From an uncultured Eubacteriales bacterium (GTDB lineage Bacteria > Bacillota > Clostridia > Christensenellales > Aristaeellaceae), in assembly GCA_900553905.1 (NCBI GenBank), contig USFL01000003.1, positions 1-23,088 of the forward strand: 23,088 nucleotides of DNA. The letters run 5' to 3'. This document shows, one piece after another, positions 14,119 to 21,212 of this stretch; within the stretch, counting starts at the first letter, position 1, and each line of letters starts with the position of its first letter. Both the position numbers and the translations under genes were made by a program. The notes beneath the pieces are model-generated. The model was not told where the DNA came from, searched no databases, and worked only from the letters and a program-made list of their open reading frames with translations.

Positions 14119-15057
14119 ATGACGGATTTGGACAGGTTGACCGCGCCATGGCAGGAACCGGCGCTTTCGGGCACGATCGCGCAGGGCGACATGCCGGGTG
14201 ACAAAATCTGCATTACGGAGGAACACATCCAAAAGGCGAAAACCCTCTATCCGGAGCTGCGGAGGCTGCTGGTCCGCCGCTTGGGTGAAAGCCCCTGCGG
14301 ACGCGCCGTGGTGACGGTGTGCGGCGGCTCAGGCGTGGGTAAATCGGAGATCGCCTCGCTAATTTCCTATTACCTCAACGCAGAGGGCGTGGGGGCGTAC
14401 ACCCTGTCGGGCGACAACTATCCCCGCCGCTACCCTGAACAGAACGATGCCGAGCGCCGCCGCGTGTTTCATGACGGTGGGCTGAAGGGGCTAGTCGCCA
14501 GCGGCGCCTATCGCCCCGAGCAGGCGCAGGCGCTCAGGGAGCTCTGGCCCGAGGACGGCGACGCCTCACCCGCGAACGTAAGCCGGTATCCCTGGCTGGC
14601 TACCTACCAGCAGGCGGGCAAAAATGCGCTGCGCGGCTATCTGGGCACGGAGAAGGAAATCGACTTTGACCAGGTTAGCCACATCGTGAGCAATTTCAAG
14701 CAGGGCGCGCCCACGCTGTATCTCAAGCGTATGGGCCGCACGGCGGAGGAACTGTGGTATGACGCGGTGGATATGACCGGCAAGAGCGTGCTGGTGATCG
14801 AGTGGACGCACGGCAATTCCGACTGGTATGAGGGCGTTGATATTCCTGTGCTGCTCAACAGCACGCCGGCCGAGACGCTGGCCCACCGCCAGGCGCGCAA
14901 CCGCGACGGCCGGGCGGACAGCCCCTTTACCACCATGGTGCTGGAGCTGGAGCAGCAGATGCTCAAGGCCCAGGCCCACAAGGCCAAGCTCATTCTTTCC
15001 AAGTCCGGCGAGCTGATGACCTATGAGCAGTACACCCGCCTGATGGCGCAGGCGTGA
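14119..15057 (+). CDS. P-loop kinase, phosphoribulokinase/uridine-kinase-like
   Basis: A 312-residue soluble P-loop enzyme. Walker A is GGSGVGKS at residues 69-76. SGDNYPRRYP (97-106) occupies the place of the substrate/Mg loop (S-x-D-D-F-Y in uridine and glycerate kinases), and SVLVIEWTHGN (223-233) is a Walker-B-like strand. A C-terminal arginine-rich segment RQARNRDGRAD may be the lid. I do not recognise a named enzyme. The fold class phosphorylates small hydroxyl substrates (nucleosides, ribulose-5-phosphate, D-glycerate, pantothenate). GGAGG is eight bases before the ATG. It sits 12 bases before the phosphorylase gene, so its substrate may be the non-glucose product of phosphorolysis. 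Some databases may call relatives adenylylsulfate or nucleoside kinase. I would not rely on that. Confidence 0.75.
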   Translation: MTDLDRLTAPWQEPALSGTIAQGDMPGDKICITEEHIQKAKTLYPELRRLLVRRLGESPCGRAVVTVCGGSGVGKSEIASLISYYLNAEGVGAYTLSGDNYPRRYPEQNDAERRRVFHDGGLKGLVASGAYRPEQAQALRELWPEDGDASPANVSRYPWLATYQQAGKNALRGYLGTEKEIDFDQVSHIVSNFKQGAPTLYLKRMGRTAEELWYDAVDMTGKSVLVIEWTHGNSDWYEGVDIPVLLNSTPAETLAHRQARNRDGRADSPFTTMVLELEQQMLKAQAHKAKLILSKSGELMTYEQYTRLMAQA

Positions 15058-15069
15058 GGAGGGAACGCG

Positions 15070-16749
15070 ATGAATCAGGGCACGATGCTCAACGCCTATC
15101 CTGACAGCCTGGGCGGAAGCCTGGCGGCGGAGGCGGATTTCCTGGCCCGGCCTGAATGCCGTGGCGCGTTTCAGTCCTTTTATCTTTTGCCAAGCCTTTT
15201 CAACAGCGATCTGGACCGTGGCTTCTCCGTGGCCAGCTACGACCTCAACCGCCTGCTGGCCGATGAGGACAGCCTGGCGCGCGTGGGCGAGCTGGGGCTG
15301 GATCTGAAGCTGGACTTTGTACTCAACCACCTCTCCGTGCTCAGCCCCCAGTTTCAGGACCTGCTGGCGCAGGGTGAGGAATCGCCCTACCGCGACTTCT
15401 TCATCGACTGGAACCGCTTCTGGGAAGGCAAGGGCGAGATGACCCCGGAGGGGTACATCCAGCCCGATCCGGCGCTGATCAAGGAGATGTTCTTCCGTAA
15501 GCCCGGCCTGCCCATCCTGATGGTGCGCATGCCCGACGGCAGCAAGAAGCCATACTGGAACACCTTCTATCAGGAGGTGCGCTATCCGGTGCTGGATGCG
15601 CAGGATCTGATGGCTGCCTGCGGCCTGCAATACGCGCAGGCCAACGCGCTGGCGGGCCGCATCAATGCGGCGACGCAGGCGGGAAGGGGCCCCAGCGGGG
15701 CCGACTTCACCGGCTTTGAAGCCTGCCGCGAGAGTGCGGTGCAGGCCGTGGAAGCGCGCTGCCGCTACCTGGGGCAGATGGATCTGAACCTGAAATCGCC
15801 CCTGGTATGGGATTATTACCGGGAAACGCTGAAAAAGCTGGCCGGCTACGGCGCGGCCATCGTCCGCCTGGATGCCTTCGCCTATGCGCCCAAGGAACCG
15901 GGCCGCCGCAACTTCATGAACGAGCCGGAGACCTGGGACCTGCTGGAGGAGATCCGCAAAATGGCGGAGCCGCTAGGCCTCCAGCTCCTGCCGGAGATTC
16001 ACGCCAGCTACGCCGAGGGCGCCTACCGTACGCTCACCCGGAAAGGCTACATGACCTATGACTTCTTCTTGCCGGGCCTGGTGATCGACGCCATCGAAAA
16101 TCATACCGGCGACCTCCTGGCCCGCTGGGCGCAGGAGGTGCGGGACGAAGGGATTCGCACGGTGAACATGCTGGGCTGCCACGACGGCATCCCGCTTCTG
16201 GACCTCAAGGGCCTACTGCCGATGGAGCGTATCCAGGCGCTGATCGACCTGGTGGTATCGCGCGGAGGGCTGGTCAAGAGCCTGCATGGCCAGAAGAACC
16301 TGTATTACCAGGTGAACGCTACCTATTACAGCGCCCTGGGCGAGGATGACCGCAAGATGCTTCTGGCGCGCGCCTTGCAGCTGTTCATGCCGGGCAAGCC
16401 GCAGGTGTGGTACCTGGACCTGTTTGCCGGGAAGAACGACCTGGAGGCCGTGGCCCGCGGCGGCGAGGCCGGACACAAGGAGATCAACCGTACCAACCTG
16501 ACCGCGCAGGAGATCGCGGCGGGGCTGGAGCGCCCCGTGGTGCGGGACCAGCTGCGGCTTCTGCGCATGCGCAATGCGTGCAGCGCCTTCGAGGGCGGCG
16601 CGCTGACCGTGGAGCAGTCCGCCCCGGACCGGCTGACCCTTGCCTGGGAGCGGGACGGAAGCCGGGCCCGGCTGGAAGCCAATCTTTCCACCTATGCCTT
16701 CCGGGCTACGACCTGTGAGGATGGGCAGGAAAGCGCTTTTGAGCAGTAA
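15070..16749 (+). CDS. GH13_18-type glycoside phosphorylase (sucrose-phosphorylase-like)
   Basis: A 559-residue (beta/alpha)8 enzyme of the sucrose phosphorylase subfamily. The conserved GH13 blocks are present: DFVLNH (82-87), VRLDAFAYAPKEPG with nucleophile Asp268, LLPEIHASY with acid/base Glu309, and GCHDGIP with transition-state Asp372. QVNATYYSALG, PGKPQVWYLDLFAGKND and EINRTNLTAQEI match the sucrose phosphorylase pattern. It should cleave an alpha-glucoside with phosphate to give glucose-1-phosphate. It is about 70-80 residues longer than typical sucrose phosphorylases (about 480-490), largely from a helical insertion near 176-233. Two active-site loops differ (EIHASY for the usual EIHEHY, GCHDGIP for DTHDGIG). 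Specificity is therefore open: sucrose, sucrose phosphate, glucosylglycerate or another glucoside. Last gene of the operon, cytoplasmic. Confidence 0.85.
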   Translation: MNQGTMLNAYPDSLGGSLAAEADFLARPECRGAFQSFYLLPSLFNSDLDRGFSVASYDLNRLLADEDSLARVGELGLDLKLDFVLNHLSVLSPQFQDLLAQGEESPYRDFFIDWNRFWEGKGEMTPEGYIQPDPALIKEMFFRKPGLPILMVRMPDGSKKPYWNTFYQEVRYPVLDAQDLMAACGLQYAQANALAGRINAATQAGRGPSGADFTGFEACRESAVQAVEARCRYLGQMDLNLKSPLVWDYYRETLKKLAGYGAAIVRLDAFAYAPKEPGRRNFMNEPETWDLLEEIRKMAEPLGLQLLPEIHASYAEGAYRTLTRKGYMTYDFFLPGLVIDAIENHTGDLLARWAQEVRDEGIRTVNMLGCHDGIPLLDLKGLLPMERIQALIDLVVSRGGLVKSLHGQKNLYYQVNATYYSALGEDDRKMLLARALQLFMPGKPQVWYLDLFAGKNDLEAVARGGEAGHKEINRTNLTAQEIAAGLERPVVRDQLRLLRMRNACSAFEGGALTVEQSAPDRLTLAWERDGSRARLEANLSTYAFRATTCEDGQESAFEQ

Positions 16750-16763
16750 CGGCAGAATCAAGA

Positions 16764-16810
16764 AAAACGGGAGGACTTTCGTGCAGTGCGCATGGCGGTC
16801 CTCCCGTTTT
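16764..16810. terminator. Bidirectional terminator between phosphorylase and mscS
   Basis: AAAACGGGAGGAC at 16764-16776 pairs with GTCCTCCCGTTTT at 16798-16810 across a 21-base loop. It has T's at the 3' side on both strands and serves the two convergent genes. Confidence 0.88.
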
Positions 16811-16824
16811 CGTATGTTCCAGCC

Positions 16825-17658
16825 TTACGCCTCTTCGTTCGGAAGGGGCGGCGCGGCGTCCAGATGCACGTTCAGGTGGGGATAGGTCATGGAGATGCCG
16901 GCTTCCTCAAAACGTACCCGCACGTTTTCGACGATGGCGAAGTACACGTCCCAGTAGTCGGTAGCCGCAGTCCATACCCGCAATACGTATTCGATGGCGC
17001 TGTCGCCATACCGGTTGACGGCGGCAAAGGGCGCAGGCTCCCTGTGAACCTGCGGCAGATCGGCAGCCTTGAGCAGCGCGGCCTTGACCGTCTCCGCCGC
17101 GTCGTCATAGGAGGCGGTGAAGGTCAGGTCCACCCGGCGATTGGTGACGGCAGTATAGTTGATGATTTTGGCGGCGGCCACCTCGCTGTTGGGCACGAAG
17201 ATCTCCTTTTGGTCGGGTGTGACCAGCGTGGTATAGGTCATGCCGATTTCCTGCACGGTCCCGGAAACCGTGCCCACCTCCACAAAGTCACCTACGCGAA
17301 AGGGGTGGGTGGACAGAAGCATGATGCCGCCTGCCAGGTTGGACAGCGCGCCCTGCACCGCCAGCGTTACAGCCAGGGAGGCCACGCTCAACAGTGCGAT
17401 CATGGAACTCACATCAATGCCCAGCGAGCCCGCCACAATCAGGAAGATCAGCGCCCACATCAAGATGCGCAGGGCAGAGCGCAGGAACTTCTCGATGGTT
17501 TTCTCCATGCGGGAGCGGGTAAACAGCTTGTCCGCCACCTTGAGCACGACCCGGGAGGTCGCATAGGCGATGATGAAGGTGAGGATGGCGGGCGGCAGCT
17601 TTTCCAGCGTGAGAGAAGAAAAAAAGCGTGTGATTTGTGTCGTATCCACAGATGGCAT
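16825..17658 (-). CDS. mscS: MscS-family mechanosensitive channel
   Basis: A 277-residue small-conductance mechanosensitive channel, which opens under membrane tension to release solutes after osmotic downshock. Three membrane helices are visible (about 20-42, 62-80, 85-117). The pore-lining helix and hinge LAVQGALSNLAGGIMLL (99-115) is followed by the MscS signature HPFRVGDFVEVG and GTVQEIGMTYTTL. The cytoplasmic beta domain contains IFVPNSEVAAAKIINY and ends GISMTYPHLNVHL, as in E. coli MscS. Length is close to the E. coli protein (286). Promoter at 17733-17761. A GAAAGGGG ribosome site lies about 12 bases before the ATG, slightly far. It is a single-gene unit. Confidence 0.95.
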   Translation of the reverse strand: MPSVDTTQITRFFSSLTLEKLPPAILTFIIAYATSRVVLKVADKLFTRSRMEKTIEKFLRSALRILMWALIFLIVAGSLGIDVSSMIALLSVASLAVTLAVQGALSNLAGGIMLLSTHPFRVGDFVEVGTVSGTVQEIGMTYTTLVTPDQKEIFVPNSEVAAAKIINYTAVTNRRVDLTFTASYDDAAETVKAALLKAADLPQVHREPAPFAAVNRYGDSAIEYVLRVWTAATDYWDVYFAIVENVRVRFEEAGISMTYPHLNVHLDAAPPLPNEEA

Positions 17659-17732
17659 GAAATCGTACAGCCCCTTTCACCCGGCCTCATCCCGGTACAG
17701 CGATAAGGGACGCCGGGTCTGCATATAGCCGG

Positions 17733-17761
17733 ATTATACCATACCGCGCATCCGGAGGCAA
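17733..17761 (-). promoter_or_regulatory. Promoter of mscS
   Basis: On the minus strand TTGCCT (17756-17761), 17-base spacer, TATAAT (17733-17738), about 75 bases before the mscS start. A 7-bp inverted repeat TGCAGGA/TCCTGCA (17764-17784) lies just upstream of the -35 box. Confidence 0.75.
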
Positions 17762-17798
17762 ACTGCAGGAAACAAGGTCCTGCAAAAGGTTGCCGCCC

Positions 17799-17823
17799 TG
17801 ACAGCTTTCGACAAACACTGTCA
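17799..17823. repeat. Inverted repeat before small-ORF promoter
   Basis: TGACAG at 17799-17804 and CTGTCA at 17818-17823 flank 13 bases and abut the possible -35 box at 17824. It could be a regulator site. Function unknown. Confidence 0.35.
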
Positions 17824-17852
17824 TTGCAAAACCGCGAATGAGCGCGTATGCT
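17824..17852 (+). promoter_or_regulatory. Possible promoter of small ORF
   Basis: TTGCAA at 17824-17829, 17-base spacer, TATGCT at 17847-17852. A moderate match that would produce a short leader before the ORF at 17907. Confidence 0.4.
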
Positions 17853-17906
17853 GAAGATGAATCAATGCTCGTGGCGATTTGTCCATTACAAAAGGAGGGA
17901 ACCACG

Positions 17907-18107
17907 ATGGAAAGACACAACCCGATAGGATTCGCCTTTATGCGCAGGCGCGCAGAGCAGCTTTTTGAAGAAGGAATGACGGCAGGCGCGATTCGACTGC
18001 TTAAGGCGGTGGATGACGCGCAGGTCCGGCGCTTTGAGGCCGCTTCCGGCCAGAAAGCGGCGGAAGAAACGGCTGAACGGAGTTTTGTTAGCACTCATTT
18101 TAGATGA
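17907..18107 (+). CDS. Hypothetical 66-residue protein upstream of htpG
   Basis: A small charged protein (MERHNPIGFAFMRRRAEQLF..., ending VSTHFR). I chose the ATG at 17907 because AGGAGGG lies about seven bases upstream, although the same frame is open from 17838. The middle is predicted helical and rich in Glu, Arg and Ala (AEQLFEEGMTAGAIRLLKAVDDAQVRR kind of pattern, residues 19-45). No family recognised and no membrane segment. Its last codons and stop are made of CIRCE bases, so the gene end and the heat-shock operator overlap. The T-rich side of CIRCE could serve as its terminator. Confidence 0.6.
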   Translation: MERHNPIGFAFMRRRAEQLFEEGMTAGAIRLLKAVDDAQVRRFEAASGQKAAEETAERSFVSTHFR

Positions 18108-18114
18108 GTGCTAA
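18088..18114. promoter_or_regulatory. CIRCE element (HrcA operator)
   Basis: TTAGCACTC at 18088-18096, nine bases, GAGTGCTAA at 18106-18114: a perfect match to the CIRCE consensus bound by the heat-shock repressor HrcA. It lies seven bases upstream of the -35 box of the htpG promoter. Six T's (18115-18120) follow the right arm, so the hairpin could also terminate the upstream small ORF transcript. Confidence 0.95.
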
Positions 18115-18121
18115 TTTTTTG

Positions 18122-18150
18122 TTGCTTTTTCCCTTCTCCTCTGCTACAAT
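18122..18150 (+). promoter_or_regulatory. Promoter of htpG
   Basis: TTGCTT at 18122-18127, 17-base spacer, TACAAT at 18145-18150. Its -35 box is directly beside CIRCE. Transcription would start about 70 bases before the htpG ATG. Confidence 0.7.
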
Positions 18151-18193
18151 AGAATCCGCGGAGCGCTTTGCTTCCGCGCCATAGCATTTCAAC

Positions 18194-18214
18194 CCGGCCG
18201 CGGGCCGGTTTTTT
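18194..18214 (+). terminator. Terminator-like hairpin in htpG leader
   Basis: CCGGCC at 18194-18199 pairs with GGCCGG at 18203-18208 around a 3-base loop, followed by six T's (18209-18214). It lies 15 bases before the htpG ATG and downstream of the promoter. A second hairpin, CGCGGA/TCCGCG (18157-18178), precedes it. Their position suggests attenuation of htpG. Confidence 0.6.
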
Positions 18215-18228
18215 CAGGAGGCAGAATC

Positions 18229-20106
18229 ATGACCAGTCAACAGGGCAATATTTCTATTCATGCGCAGAACATTATGCCGATCATCAAGCGGTGGCTGTAT
18301 TCCGACAAGGACATCTTTATCCGCGAGATGGTTTCCAACGGCTGCGACGCCATCACCAAGCAGAAGATGCTCTCCCCCGGAGCCGAGGAGGACTGGCGGG
18401 TGACGGTGACGCTTGACGCAGAGAAAGGCGAGCTGTGCTTCAGCGACAACGGCATCGGTATGACCGCCGACGAGGTGGAAAAGTACATCAATCAGGTGGC
18501 CTTCTCCGGCGCGGAGGAATTCCTCAAAAACTATGAGGGCGACGAGAAGGGCGGCATCATCGGCCATTTCGGTCTGGGCTTCTATTCGGCGTTTATGGTG
18601 GCCGACCGCGTGACCATCGAAACCCTGAGCGGCGCGGAAGGCGCGGCGCCCGTCAAATGGACCAGCGAGGACGGCATGTCCTTCACTATGGAGGATGGCA
18701 GCCGTACCCAGCGCGGCACGGATGTGATTCTGCATATCAGCGAGGAGGAAAAGGACTTCCTTCAGGAGTACCGCGTGCGCGAGGTGCTCAGGCGCTATTG
18801 CGGCTTCATGGCCACGCCCGTATACTTCGATGTGGTGAGGAAGGAGGAGCCCGCCAAGGAAGGTCAGGAGGGCGAGGAAGCCGCTGAAAGCAGGGAGCCC
18901 AAGGGGCCGGAGCTGATCAACGATACGCCCGCCCTGTGGCTCAAGGCCCCCAAGGACTGCACTGACGAGGAATACAAAAAGTTCTACCGCGATGTGTTCC
19001 ATACCTTTGAGGATCCGCTGTTTTATGTTCACCTGAACGTGGACTATCCCTTCAACCTCAAGGGCATCCTCTATTTCCCCAAGCTGACCAATGACTTTGG
19101 CACCCGCGAGGGCGAAATCAAGCTCTTCAGCGGCCAGGTGTTCGTGGCCGACAACATCAAGGAAGTCATCCCGGAGTTCCTCATGCTCCTCAAGGGCGTG
19201 ATCGACTGTCCCGACCTGCCGCTCAACGTCAGCCGCAGCTTTTTGCAAAACGATGGCTACGTGAAGAAACTGTCCGCCTACATCACCCGCAAGGTGGCGG
19301 ACAAGCTGACCGGCCTGTTCAACACTGAGCGCGACAGCTACCAGAAGTACTGGGATGACATCCATCCTTTCGTCAAGTACGGCTGCATGCGCGACAGCAA
19401 GTTCTTTGACCAGGTGAAGGATACCTTGCTCTACAAGACCACCAAGGGCGAGTACCTGACGCTCAACGAATACCTGTCCAAGAATGAGGGCAAGCTCGGC
19501 GGCAAAAAGGTGATCTACACCAACGATCCCACCCGTCAGAGTGCCAGCGTGGCCATGTATGATGCGGAGGGCATTGACGTGGCGGTGATGGATGCGCTGA
19601 TCGACCTCAATTTCCTGAGCTTCATGGAGTATTCCGCCGGGGTGGAGGGCCTGACCTTCGCCCGCGTGGACGCCGACAGCCAGACCTTCCAGAAGGAAAT
19701 GTCCGAGGAAGAAAAGAAGCAGAGCGAAGAGGATGAGAAGAAGCTGGCCGACGTGTTGCACAAGGCTACCGGCAAGGAGGATCTGGCCGTCAAGCTGGCT
19801 TCCCTCAAGGATGAAAGCCTGCCCGCCATGCTGACCCAGGAGGAACAGGGCCGCCGTTTCAGCGAAATGAGCCGCATCTACGGTCAGGACTTCAAGCTGC
19901 CCGAAACCCATACGCTGGTACTCAACGCGGCCAATCCTGTGGTCAAGGGCCTGCTGAACGCGGAGGGGAACGAGGAAACCCGCAGCCTGATTGCTGCGCA
20001 GCTCTACGACCTGGCGCGGATGAGCACCCGTCCCCTGGAGAAGGAGGAGGTCACGGCATTCCTCGCCCGCAGCAACAAGCTGCTGGAGCTGTTGAGCGAA
20101 CGTTAA
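18229..20106 (+). CDS. htpG: HtpG, Hsp90 family molecular chaperone
   Basis: A 625-residue cytosolic ATP-dependent chaperone. The N-terminal Bergerat ATP site is complete: IREMVSNGCDAITK (N-box, Glu33 and Asn37), SDNGIGM (72-78, Asp73 contacts adenine) and the lid glycines in GGIIGHFGLGFYSAFMVAD. The middle domain has FYVHLNVDYPFNLKGILYFP and the catalytic-arginine region NVSRSFLQND. The C-terminal dimerisation domain follows a charged segment near 485-505. Length is usual for bacterial HtpG. An extra charged stretch KKEEPAKEGQEGEEAAE (about 204-220) sits between the N and middle domains, like the eukaryotic linker but shorter. AGGAGG precedes the ATG. The perfect CIRCE upstream points to HrcA control. 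Confidence 0.97.
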   Translation: MTSQQGNISIHAQNIMPIIKRWLYSDKDIFIREMVSNGCDAITKQKMLSPGAEEDWRVTVTLDAEKGELCFSDNGIGMTADEVEKYINQVAFSGAEEFLKNYEGDEKGGIIGHFGLGFYSAFMVADRVTIETLSGAEGAAPVKWTSEDGMSFTMEDGSRTQRGTDVILHISEEEKDFLQEYRVREVLRRYCGFMATPVYFDVVRKEEPAKEGQEGEEAAESREPKGPELINDTPALWLKAPKDCTDEEYKKFYRDVFHTFEDPLFYVHLNVDYPFNLKGILYFPKLTNDFGTREGEIKLFSGQVFVADNIKEVIPEFLMLLKGVIDCPDLPLNVSRSFLQNDGYVKKLSAYITRKVADKLTGLFNTERDSYQKYWDDIHPFVKYGCMRDSKFFDQVKDTLLYKTTKGEYLTLNEYLSKNEGKLGGKKVIYTNDPTRQSASVAMYDAEGIDVAVMDALIDLNFLSFMEYSAGVEGLTFARVDADSQTFQKEMSEEEKKQSEEDEKKLADVLHKATGKEDLAVKLASLKDESLPAMLTQEEQGRRFSEMSRIYGQDFKLPETHTLVLNAANPVVKGLLNAEGNEETRSLIAAQLYDLARMSTRPLEKEEVTAFLARSNKLLELLSER

Positions 20107-20123
20107 CAAACATGTAACATTTT

Positions 20124-20155
20124 GCCCGGAAAAAGCAGGGTTTTCCGCTCCGGGC
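20124..20155 (+). other. Hairpin after htpG
   Basis: GCCCGGA at 20124-20130 pairs with TCCGGGC at 20149-20155, with AAAA/TTTT inside the loop able to extend it. There is no T-run, so it is more likely a 3'-end stabiliser than a full terminator. Confidence 0.5.
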
Positions 20156-20197
20156 GCGTATACCTTGTATGGTGGGATTTGCGGACCGTGCGCCCGC

Positions 20198-20218
20198 ACC
20201 CCCATACGGGGTTTTTTT
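20198..20218 (+). terminator. Intrinsic terminator between htpG and LCP gene
   Basis: ACCCC at 20198-20202 pairs with GGGGT at 20208-20212, followed by T's through 20218. It probably ends htpG transcription. No convincing promoter follows before the LCP start at 20270, so the promoter may lie upstream and the hairpin act as an attenuator. Confidence 0.65.
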
Positions 20219-20269
20219 ATCGAAATAACAAAGCAGGGCCGTTGTTCCCGGCGGCCGGAGGAGGCGCAG

Positions 20270-21196
20270 ATGGCGAAGCGGATGTTGTGCTGGCTGGCGG
20301 CAGCGGTGCTGCTTATGACGGGCACAGTGGGCGCGCTGGCGGAAATGCCGCGCGAGATCTATCCCCTGGATTATGATACGCTGCCGGAGCCGCGCGCAGG
20401 GCAGTACCACTATCTCATGGCCTGCGTGGACACGTGGGAGGGCAGCGCCAGCAACCTGGGCAATACCGACGGCGTGCTTATGGTCACGCTGGACGTGGAC
20501 GCCAAGCGCGTGATGCTGACCACCTTCACGCGCGAAATGCTGGTCAAGCGGCCGGACGGGGGCATCGGGCGGTTCACCTACATCGCCAAAAACTACGGCC
20601 CCGAGGCCCTGTGCGAAACCGTCAGCACGCATTTCGGCGCCAAGGTGGACAAATATATCATCTTCAGCATGGATAACGTCCAGACCATCATCGACGCCAT
20701 GGGCGGCGTGTACATCACCGTGACCGACGCGGAGGCCGATTACCTAAACCGCTACCGCATCGCCCGCGACGCGACTACGCCCAGCATGGACAAGGCGGGG
20801 ACCTATCTGTTCGGCGGGCATGCGGCGGTGATCTACATGCGCATCCGCAAAGTGGGCGGCGACGGCGATTCGGGCCGCACGCGGCGCATCCGCACGGTAC
20901 TGAGCACACTGGCGGGCAAGTATGCCCAGGCGTCGCTGGACGATGCTCTGCAGCTGCTGACCACCGTATCGGAAAACATTGTGACCACCAATATGAGCAT
21001 GGCCGACCTGCTGGAGGCGGTGGGCTATGCCATGGAGCTACGCGGCGTGGAGCCGGAGGGCATCCAGATGCCGCCGGAGGAGGCCATGGAGCCGATCACC
21101 TACGCAGGCATGGCCACGCGACAGGTGGACTTTGAATACAGCCGACAGCTGCTTAGTGAATTCCTGGACAGCCAGAGCTTTGACGTGGTGGAATAG
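20270..21196 (+). CDS. LCP (LytR-CpsA-Psr) family protein
   Basis: A 308-residue exported protein, anchored or secreted by an N-terminal hydrophobic segment (MAKRMLCWLAAAVLLMTGTV). The LCP core is visible: GNTDGVLMVTLD (the conserved aspartate, Asp67), VMLTTFTREMLV with Arg88 at the place of the usual IPRD motif, AMGGVYITV, and YMRIRKVGGDGDSGRTRRIRTVL (189-211) with the arginines that hold the polyprenyl-pyrophosphate. LCP enzymes attach teichoic acids or other polymers to peptidoglycan. The motif reads FTRE in place of PRD, a notable deviation. The ATG at 20270 is preceded by GGAGGAGG. The next gene starts 16 bases after it, probably in one operon. Confidence 0.88.
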   Translation: MAKRMLCWLAAAVLLMTGTVGALAEMPREIYPLDYDTLPEPRAGQYHYLMACVDTWEGSASNLGNTDGVLMVTLDVDAKRVMLTTFTREMLVKRPDGGIGRFTYIAKNYGPEALCETVSTHFGAKVDKYIIFSMDNVQTIIDAMGGVYITVTDAEADYLNRYRIARDATTPSMDKAGTYLFGGHAAVIYMRIRKVGGDGDSGRTRRIRTVLSTLAGKYAQASLDDALQLLTTVSENIVTTNMSMADLLEAVGYAMELRGVEPEGIQMPPEEAMEPITYAGMATRQVDFEYSRQLLSEFLDSQSFDVVE

Positions 21197-21212
21197 CAGG
21201 AGGGAGATACCG

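Noticed and set aside
18214..20325. 703-codon open frame on the minus strand opposite htpG
   Set aside because: Antisense shadow of htpG, with repetitive His/Leu/Val-rich translation and no start signals.
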